Assembly (NCBI RefSeq): GCF_014164585.1
Contig: NZ_JACJFM010000034.1
Location: 1-50,468, forward strand
Direction of reading: 5' to 3'
DNA: 50,468 nucleotides
From: Oceanospirillum sediminis
Lineage (GTDB): Bacteria; Pseudomonadota; Gammaproteobacteria; Pseudomonadales; Halomonadaceae
Each line of letters starts with the position of its first letter. Position 1 is the stretch's first letter. This document shows, one piece after another, positions 1 to 9,757 of this stretch. The notes under the pieces are model-generated. The model worked only from the letters and a program-made list of their open reading frames with translations. It had not been told where the DNA came from and searched no databases. A program made the translations under genes and the position numbers.

Positions 1-396
1 CACAGCTTACCGCTCCTGGTCGAAATGATCCATGCCTGAATAGCTAATTTGTTTTAAAAACAGTCTATTAAGGGCTTTTCAGGGCTGACTAGGTAACAAT
101 GCGAGCTGAATATTATCTGTAATCTTTTGTCTTTATCAGGGCTGGATAATTTCAGCTCTGATACTTCTTACTGCAAACAATGACTGAAACAGCAGATAGA
201 TCACATATAATTTTTTAAAATAATCTCTTATTTAACATAATATACATTATGCCATTAATAGTTCATCAAATAAAATAGTGGGCAGAAACATACTTTCAGG
301 TGCTTCTGCTCCCAAACTGTTGCAGTAAAATATTTGGGAGCACTATATCTTCAGATTGTCCTACCCCGGAATACTGTCTTCATTCCAAAGGCCTTT
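1..396. other. Intergenic region downstream of sbcC, with an inverted repeat
   Basis: No convincing gene. The only feature I see is an inverted repeat with 9-bp arms (GCTCCCAAA at 308-316 and TTTGGGAGC at 333-341). It lies about 55 bases past the sbcC stop codon. It lacks a U-run on the sbcC side, so it could be an RNA-end or processing hairpin, not a classical terminator. The short plus-strand frame at 334-528 mostly overlaps sbcC and is not supported. Confidence 0.5.
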
Positions 397-3300
397 TCAG
401 CTCAGTCGATAGCAGGATTCCAGCTGGCTAATACCAAGACCATTCATTTTTGTGACTTTAATCTGCACAGGAATGCGCTCCTTCATCGCTTCTATGTGGC
501 TGATGACTCCGACCATCTTTCCCGATGAGTTCAGATGATCCAGAGCGTCCAGAGCAACTTCCAGTGTTTCACTGTCCAGGGTGCCAAAACCTTCATCCAG
601 AAATAGCGAATCGATCCCTGTTTTATGACTGACAAGATCTGATAAACCCAACGCCAGAGCCAGACTGACCAGAAAACTTTCTCCACCAGATAATGTTCGT
701 GTGTCCCTTACAGAATCAGCCTGCCAGGTATCCAGTACTTCCAATCCCAGCTCTTCACTATTTTTCCGGCGTAGCTGGTATCGGTCATGCAGATTCGTCA
801 ACTGGCGGTTTGCTAGCTCAATCAGGTAATCCAGTGTAAGCCCCTGTGCAAAACGCCGGAATTTAGCGCCGTCTGCGGAACCAATCAGATGATTAAGGTA
901 ATCCCACTCAGCCAGAATATTCTGTTGTTCTGAAATCTGGTCAGCCAGCGTCTGATGATTGACTCTGTGGGCTTTATCCTGTTCCAGTCTGTGGTGATCT
1001 TTAACCTGATGAGCTTTCAGCTCATCCAGTTTAACGAGTTGATCATCCAGTGTGTGCTCTATCGTACTAAGATCTGGCAGTTTTCCAAATAATTCCAGAT
1101 GCTGAACCAGCTTTTCAGAATCACTTTCCTGCCTTGCTTCAGCCTGGTATAACGCTTTATTAAGTTCTGCTCTGAGTGTTTCCAGCTTTTTCGCTTCCTC
1201 ATGTGACAACAAAGCATTTTCGAATGCTTTCTGACCTGAAAACGGGCTATTCTTCAGCACAGTCAGCCATTGAGTCTCCTGTTGCTGACAGGTTTTCTTA
1301 CAGTCCGAAATTTGTTGTACATGCTGTTCCCATCGAGCCTTTGTATCGTCAACCTGGCTGCGTTTTTCTGCGAGCAACTGACGCTGTTTTTCAAGGGCTT
1401 GTTCTGAGCGGATGATTTGTTGCTGTAAACGGTTTCTTTCTTCTTCAACGGTGGCCATGCCAAAAATCATCTGGCGCTGCTGACGGTGCTCTGCCAGTGA
1501 TTTTTCAGCCTCTTGTCGCTCTTTCTGAATAGATTGCAAGCCTTCATACTGTTGTTCTTTCTGAACAGCCAGCTGGTTTAATTGTTGTTCCGCTCCCGAT
1601 AGCACAGGTCTTAACTCCTGCCATTGATGCTGCTTTTCTTCATATTCCTCTGCTTGCTGACGGAATGTATCCAGAAGATCATTCTGCTCATCGATTGCTG
1701 GCAGCTCTGTCAGAAATGCTCTGGTATTTAACATCAATTTATTTTCCAGATCGGATAATTCATTGACTGTTTTTACCCTTTTATCCTGTAGCTCAGCGGC
1801 TTTCTGCTGTTGAACTGCAAGGTTATTGCGACACTGGCTGATATCTTCGGTTAACTGATGCAACCTGGTTTCCGCCTGTCGCTGGTGTTCTGACAGCTCG
1901 GTATATTCCTGCTGGAGTTGATGCTTACCGTTCAGAAGTTGCTGCTGCTGATTAATAAAGTGTTCTGTTTCCTGATATAGCTGCTGTAGCTCATCCTGGT
2001 TATCGATATTAACAGGCTGTTCCGGGCTGATATTCAATGAAGTCCACTGCTGCTGAAATGCGTCGAGCTGTTTCAGTTGCTGGTTGAGCTGTTTCTGATG
2101 CTCCTGCTGTCGGAATCTGGCCTCATCGCTTTGCCGATTAAGTTCTTTTCCCTGAATCTCCAACTGCTCAAGCTGATGCTTTGCCTGTTGAATCTGTAGC
2201 TCTGTTTCCGACGGAGAGATCTGTTTATAACGTTCTACAGCGGGATGCTCCAGAGAACCGCATAACGGACAGGGTTCACCAGCCAGCAGCTTTTCACGCT
2301 CATGTTGCAGCTGATGAATTTGCAATTGTTGCTGCCAGATGGTTTCCAGACTATTAAGGTTTGTCTTATGCAGCTTATAACTTTCCCGTAGTTGGGTTAT
2401 CTGTTGTTCCAGTTGTAATATTTGAGGATCAATGTCAGCCAGCAGTGCTTCAGTGCTACATTTATCTTTAATCAGAGTCCGCCACTGTTCAGAAATGTTC
2501 TGAGCCTGTATCAGAGCTTGCAGCCTTTTATGGGCCTGGCCGATCTGTTCATTGGCCTGGTTATCATTCTGAATAATATGGCCTGTTATCTGTTGCTTTA
2601 GCTGCTCAAGTCGTTCATTTACAGGCGACAGATCTGCTTTCAACTTGTCCTGTTCAGGAATCAATGGTTCAAGCTTTTGCTGTAAGCTCACAGCCTGTTG
2701 CTCTGCTTGTTGGTGGTTCTGTGATATCTCCTCCAGCGCCTTATAATACCCCTGGCGTTGTTCAAACAGGCCACTCCAGCCGGATAAATGCTCTTTCAGC
2801 TCTGCTCGTTTCAGGTTTTTCTGCAGAAAACTATCCAGTTCAGAGATCTGTTTGCGCTGTTGATTAACCGCTTCATTTTGCTTCAGGTAGGACTGAAGGC
2901 ATGTATCATAGAGACTTTGCTGCTCGGCTTGTGACGCCTGTAAAGATTTTACTTTTTCCTCACACTGCAAGATCTTTTGATCCATCGGGATCATTTCATT
3001 GATGATACGCACTTCTGCATCGTCTTTATGCTTACGATCTGCATTCAGTGCCTGTTCGGCATGCTCGGTACGTTTCTTTTCCAGATCGCAGGCCACGGCT
3101 GCGTCAGAAGCTTTACGTTCATACTCATTCAACTGAGATTGCCACAGCTCAAGTTGTTGTTGTGTATTCTGCCATTGCTGAAACACATCCTGGATCTGAA
3201 TAGCCGGACCATGTTTCTCTAATCGATTTAACTGCTCTTTATGCTGTTTTAGCTGCTCTTTTGCTTCTTTAACGGCAGATTTATGTTTATCAATCTGACT

Positions 3301-4065
3301 GCGCAGTTTTTCTCTTTCTTTAACAGCGTTCATCTGTTGCTGCTGTTGAGTAACCTCTGCTTGTACTGTAGCGATACTGTCTTTCAGCTCAGTCAGAGAC
3401 TGCTCCAGAGCTGTAATTTCTGTATCTGATAACAGTTCGGTGCCTTCCAGTCGGATACAAAGTTTTTCCAGAATATCTTTTTCTTCTTTCTGGCGCAGAA
3501 AGACCTGTTGAGAGATATGACCGTAAATTTCAGTACCAGTCAGTTTTTCCAGCAGCCCGGCCCGGTCTGATGCTGATGCATTCAGAAATGCCGCAAATTG
3601 CCCCTGGGACAGCAGAATGGACTTAGTGAAACGCTCGAAATCCAGACCCGTGATACTTTCAGTTCGGGATAGTTTTTCGTTCACTTTATCCGCAAGAATA
3701 TTGCCCTGATCATCTGCCAGCTCCACTTTGGGAGGTTGAACTTTACCATCCGCTTTACCGCGAGCACGGCGCTGACTCCAGAACGCCCGGTAATACTGAC
3801 CATTCACATCAAACTCAACTTCAGCCAGGCATTCCGCGGTGTGATGAGTCATTAACTGGTTATCACCACCCTGAGGCTTCTTTAATCGGGGGGTTTGATG
3901 GTAAAGAGCCAGGCACAAAGCATCTAATAGCGTGGTTTTGCCTGCGCCGGTCGCACCGGTAATGGCAAAAAGACCATTATTGGCAAAGGGTTCCTGGCTG
4001 AAATCAATTTTCCACTCCCCTTTCAGCGAGTTCAGGTTTTTCAGACGAATACTGAGAATTCTCAT
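397..4065 (-). CDS. sbcC: SbcC, ATPase subunit of the SbcCD exonuclease
   Basis: SMC/Rad50-type ATPase that with SbcD cleaves DNA hairpins and processes double-strand ends. The 1222-aa protein has a Walker A motif (GATGAGKT, residues 37-44), two long Gln/Glu-rich coiled-coil arms, and a zinc hook in the middle (CPLC, residues 599-602). The C-terminal ATPase half has the ABC signature LSGGE (1125-1129), Walker B LFLDE (1154-1158) and an H-loop histidine near 1190. Length and order match the family. Its ATG overlaps the sbcD stop codon by four bases (ATGA), so the two genes are translationally coupled, with sbcD first. Confidence 0.97.
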   Translation of the reverse strand: MRILSIRLKNLNSLKGEWKIDFSQEPFANNGLFAITGATGAGKTTLLDALCLALYHQTPRLKKPQGGDNQLMTHHTAECLAEVEFDVNGQYYRAFWSQRRARGKADGKVQPPKVELADDQGNILADKVNEKLSRTESITGLDFERFTKSILLSQGQFAAFLNASASDRAGLLEKLTGTEIYGHISQQVFLRQKEEKDILEKLCIRLEGTELLSDTEITALEQSLTELKDSIATVQAEVTQQQQQMNAVKEREKLRSQIDKHKSAVKEAKEQLKQHKEQLNRLEKHGPAIQIQDVFQQWQNTQQQLELWQSQLNEYERKASDAAVACDLEKKRTEHAEQALNADRKHKDDAEVRIINEMIPMDQKILQCEEKVKSLQASQAEQQSLYDTCLQSYLKQNEAVNQQRKQISELDSFLQKNLKRAELKEHLSGWSGLFEQRQGYYKALEEISQNHQQAEQQAVSLQQKLEPLIPEQDKLKADLSPVNERLEQLKQQITGHIIQNDNQANEQIGQAHKRLQALIQAQNISEQWRTLIKDKCSTEALLADIDPQILQLEQQITQLRESYKLHKTNLNSLETIWQQQLQIHQLQHEREKLLAGEPCPLCGSLEHPAVERYKQISPSETELQIQQAKHQLEQLEIQGKELNRQSDEARFRQQEHQKQLNQQLKQLDAFQQQWTSLNISPEQPVNIDNQDELQQLYQETEHFINQQQQLLNGKHQLQQEYTELSEHQRQAETRLHQLTEDISQCRNNLAVQQQKAAELQDKRVKTVNELSDLENKLMLNTRAFLTELPAIDEQNDLLDTFRQQAEEYEEKQHQWQELRPVLSGAEQQLNQLAVQKEQQYEGLQSIQKERQEAEKSLAEHRQQRQMIFGMATVEEERNRLQQQIIRSEQALEKQRQLLAEKRSQVDDTKARWEQHVQQISDCKKTCQQQETQWLTVLKNSPFSGQKAFENALLSHEEAKKLETLRAELNKALYQAEARQESDSEKLVQHLELFGKLPDLSTIEHTLDDQLVKLDELKAHQVKDHHRLEQDKAHRVNHQTLADQISEQQNILAEWDYLNHLIGSADGAKFRRFAQGLTLDYLIELANRQLTNLHDRYQLRRKNSEELGLEVLDTWQADSVRDTRTLSGGESFLVSLALALGLSDLVSHKTGIDSLFLDEGFGTLDSETLEVALDALDHLNSSGKMVGVISHIEAMKERIPVQIKVTKMNGLGISQLESCYRLS

Positions 4066-5450
4066 GATGTCTGCTCCTCTGAACTGTCTTCAGATGTCAG
4101 TCCGGGTCGGGTGATCTTATCCAGCACGGTATCAAAATGCTGAATAATACGATCAGCATCCAATGTTTTATCCGATATTGCCTCTGTTTTTTCTGGACCA
4201 TTAATATCCATGTCGGCTTGTAACCGACGCAGGAAAACATCTTTAGCTGTTAATTCATGAAGCTGCTCATTACCAGAATGTTTAAGTGTTCGAGTCGGAC
4301 TTTTTTCTCGTCGAATTAACACCACTTCAACAGGCTTGCCCTGGCATATTGCTTCAATACGAGGTTGCAGGTCTGATAAATAGCCCTGAGATTTAAGTTC
4401 AATATCCAGCCACAATAACGTGCTGCTATCTTCGTTGTTCTCCCCCTCTTCTCTGACTGTTTTTTTGCCACCATGATGATCAGGTTCGGAAATAATATTG
4501 CTCTGATCGTGAAAGTATTTTTCCAGTTGTTGCTCCAGGCTTGCCAGATCGCCTTTCAGAGACAACATAGGCTGAAAAACAGGGACTGGCACAGGCTGAA
4601 CTTTCAGTCCGGTTTCTGCAGCGTCATATTCCGGCAGATCAACACACAGAATACTTTTCTGTTTTGCCGCTTCATCAAAGCTCAGTGCTATTGGCGATCC
4701 GCTATAGCGAATATGTTCTGTTCCGGCAACCTTCTGACTGCTATGTATATGTCCCAGAGCAATATAATCTGCAGCAGGAAACTGATTCGCCGGAAAAGCT
4801 TCCAGAGAACCGATATAAATATCTCTGACCGAATCACTGGATTTAGCCCCAACCGTTGTTAAATGCCCGGTCATTACAACGGGGAAAGGTTTGTCTTGTC
4901 CTTGTTGATCAGCCAGCTTGCGAGCTTCTTCTGATGCCAGCTGATATAAACCCTGATAATGCTGACTGATTTCCAGCTGCAGATTACGCTGTTTCTCACT
5001 GATGGCCTGACCGGATTGACTTAGCAACAGATCTCTGGGACGCAAAAAAGGTATCGCAGCGAGAATAGCTGCCGGTTCCCCTGCTTTATTCTTCAGATAA
5101 ATAATACGGTCGCTAAGAGAGGCAGGTTTTCCTGCAATAATGTGCACATTCAGACAAGCCAGCAGTTCTGTTGATTCATTTAGCACCGCTACGGAATCAT
5201 GATTACCGGCTAAGAGAATCAACTGACAACCCGTTTGCACCATACGAGTGATAAAACGATTATACAATCTGCGAGCGTAACTGGGCGGTGCTCCGGTATC
5301 AAACAGATCTCCGGCAACAATAAGTGCATCTGCTTGCCGGGATTGAACCTGACCAACCATCCAGTTCAGGAATGCTTCCTGTTCTTTTTCACGGCTTTTT
5401 CCATAAAAGTGTTGTCCAAGGTGCCAATCAGAAGTATGAAGTATTCGCAT
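4062..5450 (-). CDS. sbcD: SbcD, nuclease subunit of the SbcCD exonuclease
   Basis: Mre11-type calcineurin-like phosphoesterase and partner of SbcC. The N-terminus carries the metal-binding series HTSDWHLG (residues 5-12), GDLFD, AGNHDS, TGHLTT and GHIHSSQ in the usual order. At 462 aa it is somewhat longer than the ~400-aa norm. The extra length is a hydrophilic, acidic stretch around residues 320-340 and an extended C-terminus. First gene of the sbcDC operon, overlapping sbcC by four bases. Confidence 0.96.
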   Translation of the reverse strand: MRILHTSDWHLGQHFYGKSREKEQEAFLNWMVGQVQSRQADALIVAGDLFDTGAPPSYARRLYNRFITRMVQTGCQLILLAGNHDSVAVLNESTELLACLNVHIIAGKPASLSDRIIYLKNKAGEPAAILAAIPFLRPRDLLLSQSGQAISEKQRNLQLEISQHYQGLYQLASEEARKLADQQGQDKPFPVVMTGHLTTVGAKSSDSVRDIYIGSLEAFPANQFPAADYIALGHIHSSQKVAGTEHIRYSGSPIALSFDEAAKQKSILCVDLPEYDAAETGLKVQPVPVPVFQPMLSLKGDLASLEQQLEKYFHDQSNIISEPDHHGGKKTVREEGENNEDSSTLLWLDIELKSQGYLSDLQPRIEAICQGKPVEVVLIRREKSPTRTLKHSGNEQLHELTAKDVFLRRLQADMDINGPEKTEAISDKTLDADRIIQHFDTVLDKITRPGLTSEDSSEEQTS

Positions 5451-5515
5451 CAGGCATTTCCGTGAATTAAGTAAAATACAGGGATCAGGTACAGGTAAAT
5501 ATTAACGGCGATGAG

Positions 5516-5989
5516 TTAAGGGCGCAGACCAACACGGAACTGACCATTGTCAAAGAACTGAGCAACCTGTTTACGTTTACGACCAATAAGGATTGGTCCA
5601 TCATCAAAAAACAGAAAATTTTTCCAGCAACGCAGAAAGACTTCCCAGGTGGTTTCTATGACATGATCGCTGTCATAACAAAAATAAACCACGGTGTTAT
5701 TTTCCCACTGCAAATGTTGTAACAGCAATTCTGGCAGCTCTTTATTATTGCTATCCCAGGCAGACTGCCAGCTATCCTGCTCTAACCAGCTTTTACTGTT
5801 ACCGGCCCAGTCATCTTTCTGAAAAAAGCTATGATCCAGGCTTTTTTCGCTGATTTGAGACTTCCATAATTGAGTGGAGCGGGATTCAGTCATGGGTTTA
5901 ATCAAGGGGAGATCTTCAGGTGAGACCGGAACATCTTTGTGTCTGAAGATCCAACGGCGGGAATATTCTTCCATTGGAATGTAACTCAT
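5516..5989 (-). CDS. DUF2947 family protein
   Basis: 157-aa soluble protein rich in Trp and Phe, with no signal peptide or membrane segment. It has the pattern I associate with DUF2947 of gammaproteobacteria: an N-terminal MSYIPMEEYSRRWIF block, a central QLWKSQIS block, a VVYFCYDSDHVIETTWEVF block and a NFLFFDDGPILIGRKRKQ block near the C-terminus. No function is known for the family. A GGAG lies about 10 bases before the ATG. The gene lies upstream of sbcD on the same strand with a 65-bp gap, so co-transcription is possible. Confidence 0.75.
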   Translation of the reverse strand: MSYIPMEEYSRRWIFRHKDVPVSPEDLPLIKPMTESRSTQLWKSQISEKSLDHSFFQKDDWAGNSKSWLEQDSWQSAWDSNNKELPELLLQHLQWENNTVVYFCYDSDHVIETTWEVFLRCWKNFLFFDDGPILIGRKRKQVAQFFDNGQFRVGLRP

Positions 5990-6112
5990 AGTTTGGAACT
6001 CCGCTAATTTCAGCCTGATTTATCAGATAGTTATAAATTTTCAGGCAGTATATCAGCTGCAGGCCTTAAGAGATAAGCCCGGAACACAGAGTTACTGTGT
6101 CTTTATCGTATT

Positions 6113-6457
6113 TTAGTCTGTCCGGGAAGATTCCAATTCATACAGATAATCGACAATTTTATGAGTCTGAGTAAAGCTTATCTGGGGGAAAACGGGCATG
6201 CGGTCATAATCCGGGTTTCCCACACGAATCAGCTGGACCAGCTCCCTTCTTTTCATACCGCTGGAAAAAACAGGTGGCACACCAAGAAAAAAATTACCCG
6301 TACCAGTCGCTCTGTGGCATCCGGAGCAGTAATCATTATACATGGTTTTCCCACTGGCCATTTTTGCCGGCGGCTCTGAGCTGTATAAGCACCCGACAAG
6401 AAATAAAGGAGTAAACAACAGAAACAATTTCCATAAATGGTATATCCCTTTATTCAC
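6113..6457 (-). CDS. Small cytochrome c, predicted lipoprotein
   Basis: I start this gene at a GTG (6457-6455) because AGAGGAG lies 6-7 bases upstream; the longer in-frame ATG at 6511 has no comparable site. The 114-aa product then begins with a clean lipoprotein signal ending in LVGC (lipid Cys23). A haem-c site CSGCH follows (residues 44-48), and Met87 in DRMPVF is the likely axial ligand. It would be a monohaem electron carrier anchored in the periplasm. There is no oxidase or dehydrogenase next to it, so the partner is unknown. Confidence 0.82.
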   Translation of the reverse strand: MNKGIYHLWKLFLLFTPLFLVGCLYSSEPPAKMASGKTMYNDYCSGCHRATGTGNFFLGVPPVFSSGMKRRELVQLIRVGNPDYDRMPVFPQISFTQTHKIVDYLYELESSRTD

Positions 6458-7063
6458 TGCGGACTCCTCTAAATTAACAACAACTTTATTAAAGATAGTT
6501 CTGAAAACCAACTTATGTCAGATTATGACATTAAAGTTTTTTATTGGCTGTTGTCCGTATCTTTTTTGTAACAACAAGCGCAGTACCAGATAAACATATC
6601 ATCGAGAATAATATAAGCCCTGCCGTCTCTGTAAATCCTGAGTTCTGGCGCTATCTTTGCAGATAGCTGAGCCAGAATATTTCAACGCACCGAAGCATCT
6701 TTTACACAAGCAGAAAATTATCTCGTTCCCATACAGAAGCATACTAGAGGGCATTATTAATAACGCTATCTTTTGATGTCAGAGAGGAGGGTTTGTGAAA
6801 GACCTTTGTTTAAGCATGGTCACTGGTATCATAACAAATGATACGAAAGACTTTATTTTTATTTATTGTTATGTATCATATCTAGCCATAGCCTGATGAT
6901 GCACCTGAACTGAGCTATGCTGTTTTGCGTATCCAGGATATGTGAAGCCCCCATTGTTCCGGTTTACTGCCTAATATATGGGGTACGATACAAAAAATGT
7001 ACCGTTAACCAATGAAACAGTTACACGGTGCAAATCCAATAACAAAGATCGGAGAGCATAACT
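6458..7063. other. Intergenic region before paaA, with a long hairpin
   Basis: About 600 bases without a gene. A sizeable hairpin lies at 6643-6677: TTCTGGC pairs with GCCAGAA (7 bp) and, after a small internal loop, CTATCT pairs with AGATAG (6 bp). It has no U-run. The paa promoter should lie between this hairpin and 7063, near the inverted repeat annotated separately. Confidence 0.45.
6826..6844. promoter_or_regulatory. Inverted repeat upstream of paaA, candidate operator
   Basis: Perfect 7-bp inverted repeat GTATCAT-aacaa-ATGATAC. A second copy of the half-site, GTATCAT, lies at 6873-6879. Being about 200 bp before paaA, it could bind a paa regulator. No regulator gene is adjacent, so the link is inferred from position only. 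Confidence 0.4.
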
Positions 7064-8002
7064 ATGACGCCTGAAGAAAATTTCATGCGTAAGATCGAAG
7101 CGGAAGAAAAGATCGAGCCAAAAGACTGGATGCCCGATACTTACCGTAAGAACCTGATCCGACAGATTTCTCAGCACGCACACTCTGAAGTGATTGGTAT
7201 GCAGCCTGAAGGCAACTACATCACTCGTGCTCCATCTCTGCGCCGTAAAGCGGTTCTGATCTCTAAAGTACAGGACGAAGCCGGTCATGGTCTGTATCTG
7301 TACAGTGCCGCTGAGACTCTGGGTATTTCACGCTCAGAAATGATTGAAGCGTTACAAACCGGTAAGGCTAAGTATTCTTCTATCTTCAACTATCCGGTAC
7401 TGACCTGGGCTGATATTGCGGCAATTGGCTGGCTGGTTGATGGTGCGGCGATTGTGAATCAGGTTTCACTGCAGCGTACCTCTTATGGCCCCTACTCTCG
7501 CGGTATGATCCGTATCTGTAAGGAAGAAAGCTTCCACCAGCGCCAGGGCTACGAAGCAATGCTGGCACTGGCTAAAGGTTCTCCAGAGCAGAAAGCGATG
7601 GCTCAGGATGCACTGAACCGCTTCTACTGGCCTGCTCTGATGATGTTTGGTCCACACGATTCTGAATCTGCTCACTCTCAGAAGTCTATGGAGTGGAAAA
7701 TCAAGCGTGAAACTAATGACGATCTGCGTCAGAAGTTTATCGATCAGACTGTACCTCAGATTGAAGTACTGGGTCTGGAACACCCTGATAAAGCACTTAA
7801 GTGGAACGAAGAGCGTGGTCACTATGACAGCTCAGACCTGAACTGGGATGAATTCTGGAGTGTGATCAACGGTAACGGCCATTGTAACCGCCAGCGCCTG
7901 GAACACCATATTGCCGCTCACGATGAAGGTGAGTGGGTGCGTGACGCAATCACTGCATACAATGAAAAGAAAAGAGCTAAAAAAGCTCAGAACGCAGCGT
8001 AA
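7064..8002 (+). CDS. paaA: 1,2-phenylacetyl-CoA epoxidase subunit PaaA (catalytic)
   Basis: Di-iron oxygenase subunit that epoxidises phenylacetyl-CoA, the first ring-attacking step of aerobic phenylacetate degradation. The 312-aa protein has the two carboxylate-histidine metal motifs expected: EAGH (Glu72, His75) and ESFH (Glu155, His158). GGAGAG lies seven bases before the ATG. First gene of a tight paaABCDE operon: paaB starts 14 bases after its stop codon. In the cytoplasm it forms a complex with PaaB, PaaC and PaaE. Confidence 0.96.
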   Translation: MTPEENFMRKIEAEEKIEPKDWMPDTYRKNLIRQISQHAHSEVIGMQPEGNYITRAPSLRRKAVLISKVQDEAGHGLYLYSAAETLGISRSEMIEALQTGKAKYSSIFNYPVLTWADIAAIGWLVDGAAIVNQVSLQRTSYGPYSRGMIRICKEESFHQRQGYEAMLALAKGSPEQKAMAQDALNRFYWPALMMFGPHDSESAHSQKSMEWKIKRETNDDLRQKFIDQTVPQIEVLGLEHPDKALKWNEERGHYDSSDLNWDEFWSVINGNGHCNRQRLEHHIAAHDEGEWVRDAITAYNEKKRAKKAQNAA

Positions 8003-8016
8003 TGGGGAGAACTGAC

Positions 8017-8307
8017 ATGTCTGTAACAGAAAAACTGGAATTATTTGAAGTATTTGTGCGTTCAAAACGTGGCCTGGACCACAAGCATGTTGGCAGTCTG
8101 CACGCTGAAGATCATGAACAAGCTCTGGAATATGCCCGTGATTGCTACACTCGTCGTAGCGAAGGCGTAAGCATCTGGGTTGTTAAGTCTGCTGATATCT
8201 GTGCATCGCAGGAAGATGATGCGGATTGTTTCTACGACCCAAGTGATGATAAGCCATATCGTCATGCGACTTATTATGTCCTGCCCGATCCTGTTAACAA
8301 CATGTAA
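8017..8307 (+). CDS. paaB: 1,2-phenylacetyl-CoA epoxidase subunit PaaB
   Basis: Small structural subunit of the epoxidase complex. I start at 8017, not at the in-frame ATG at 8002, because the 8002 codon overlaps the paaA stop codon and a GGGGAGA ribosome site lies just before 8017. That gives 96 aa, the normal PaaB size. The protein has the family's opening (ELFEVFVRSKRGLDHKHVGS) and a C-terminal block on PYRHATYY. It lies between paaA and paaC. Confidence 0.94.
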   Translation: MSVTEKLELFEVFVRSKRGLDHKHVGSLHAEDHEQALEYARDCYTRRSEGVSIWVVKSADICASQEDDADCFYDPSDDKPYRHATYYVLPDPVNNM

Positions 8308-8332
8308 TCGGATTTGGTGAGGAGAGATAATA

Positions 8333-9097
8333 ATGAGTGATGCAATTAAAGCGGCGACGCTTGAATACGCGACCCGTCTGGGTGATGACTCTGTAGTACT
8401 GGGTCACCGTATTTCTGAGTGGATCAGTTTTGGTCCATTCCTGGAAGAAGATATCGCATACGGTAATGTGTCTCTGGACTACATTGGACGCGCCCGTATG
8501 TTCTACACCTACGCAGCAGAGCTGGCCAGCGATGGTCGCGATGAAGATGATTTCGCTTACATGCGTAATGATCGTGAGTATCGCAACCTGCTGTTATTTG
8601 AAATGCCAAAAGGTGATTTTGCCTACTCTCAGGTGCGTCAGCTGTTTGCGGATGTTTACTACACCGTACTGCTGCCTGAGCTGGTACAGTCGAAAGATGA
8701 AACTCTGGCAGCCATTGCTTCCAAGGCGATCAAAGAAACCAAGTACCATCTGCGTCGCAGTCGTGACTGGGTTCTGCGCCTGGGTGATGGTACTGAAGAG
8801 AGTCATAAGCGTACTCAGAAAGCCGTGGATGCGCTGTGGGGTTATACCCATGAGCTGTTTGACATGGATGAAACTGAGCAGCTACTGGCGGATGAAGGTA
8901 TCGGTGTTGATGTGTCTCAATTACGTGATGCGTGGTTGAAGCGGGTCACTGACATTCTGACTGAAGCGACTCTGACTGTTCCAGAAGATTCCTGGGAAGT
9001 TAAAGGTGGCCGTATCGGTTATCACACCGAAAATCTGGGCCACATGCTGACCGAGATGCAGATCGTTCATCGCTCTCATCCTGGTTGTAAATGGTAA
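8333..9097 (+). CDS. paaC: 1,2-phenylacetyl-CoA epoxidase subunit PaaC
   Basis: Structural subunit that pairs with PaaA; it has the ferritin-like fold but not the active metal site. The 254-aa length is typical. Recognisable blocks are LGHRISEWISFGPFLEEDIA near residues 23-42, an ETKYHLRRSRDWVLRLGDGT-type helix in the middle, and a C-terminal GRIGYHTENLGHMLTEMQ block. GAGGAGAG precedes the ATG. Part of the paaABCDE run. Confidence 0.95.
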   Translation: MSDAIKAATLEYATRLGDDSVVLGHRISEWISFGPFLEEDIAYGNVSLDYIGRARMFYTYAAELASDGRDEDDFAYMRNDREYRNLLLFEMPKGDFAYSQVRQLFADVYYTVLLPELVQSKDETLAAIASKAIKETKYHLRRSRDWVLRLGDGTEESHKRTQKAVDALWGYTHELFDMDETEQLLADEGIGVDVSQLRDAWLKRVTDILTEATLTVPEDSWEVKGGRIGYHTENLGHMLTEMQIVHRSHPGCKW

Positions 9098-9118
9098 AAC
9101 ACTGAAGTGGTGACCCGA

Positions 9119-9661
9119 ATGAATGCTATCCCACTGATGCCCGTTGAGGAATATCAGCGCCTGCAACAACGCAGCGCGGAAGATGTAAAGGAACTATGGG
9201 ATCTTCTCGATGAAGTAAAAGACCCTGAAGTCCCTGTACTGACTATCTGGGATCTGGGTGTGCTGAGAGATGTTGTCCGTGAGGATGATGGCCAGATTAT
9301 CGTGACTATCACCCCTACGTATTCTGGCTGTCCTGCAATGGACAACATCACAAGTGACATCAAACAGGCGCTGAATGATGCCGGTTATAACCGGGTTAAA
9401 GTCAAGACCAGCCTGGCACCGGCCTGGAGTTCCGAATGGATGTCCAGAGATGGCCGCAAAAAGCTTCGTGAGTATGGTATCGCTCCTCCGGAAGATGCTG
9501 AACTGGATGAAGATGGCCTGACACCTGATGCTCATGCCCAGTGCCCACACTGCAGCTCGCGGAATACCCGCCGGGTCAGTGAGTTCGGATCCACGGCTTG
9601 CAAGGCACTGTTTCAGTGCAACGATTGCAACGAGCCTTTTGATTATTTCAAGAAGATCTGA
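9119..9661 (+). CDS. paaD: PaaD, Fe-S assembly factor for the phenylacetyl-CoA epoxidase
   Basis: MIP18/DUF59-type maturation protein thought to help load the Fe-S cluster of PaaE. The N-terminal DUF59 part has DPEVPVLTIWDLGVLRDV and a conserved YSGCPAMD motif (Cys71). The C-terminus is a zinc-ribbon-like region with CPHC (142-145), Cys161 and CNDC (167-170). I prefer the ATG at 9119 (180 aa). GTG codons at 9107 and 9110 are in-frame alternatives, and no ribosome site clearly decides between them. It starts about 20 bases after paaC. Confidence 0.93.
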   Translation: MNAIPLMPVEEYQRLQQRSAEDVKELWDLLDEVKDPEVPVLTIWDLGVLRDVVREDDGQIIVTITPTYSGCPAMDNITSDIKQALNDAGYNRVKVKTSLAPAWSSEWMSRDGRKKLREYGIAPPEDAELDEDGLTPDAHAQCPHCSSRNTRRVSEFGSTACKALFQCNDCNEPFDYFKKI

Positions 9662-9666
9662 TGATT

Positions 9667-9733
9667 GTATCTGCGAACAGATACTGGCCGGAGTAATCCG
9701 GCTGCATCAGCTCTTTGACCAGCTATGCTGGTC
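9667..9733 (+). other. Three consecutive hairpins between paaD and paaE
   Basis: Three perfect short stems follow each other in 67 bases: GTATCTG-cgaa-CAGATAC (9667-9684), GCCGGA-gtaa-TCCGGC (9687-9702) and GACCAGC-tat-GCTGGTC (9717-9733). None has a U-run, so they are not terminators. They sit in the only sizeable gap of the paa operon and could protect or process the mRNA so that paaE is expressed at a level different from paaABCD. Confidence 0.6.
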
Positions 9734-9757
9734 TTATAAGGACAGATAGGTGAAGCA

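Noticed and set aside
334-528. 64-aa plus-strand open frame at the left end
   Set aside because: Mostly antisense to the sbcC 3' end, with no ribosome site.
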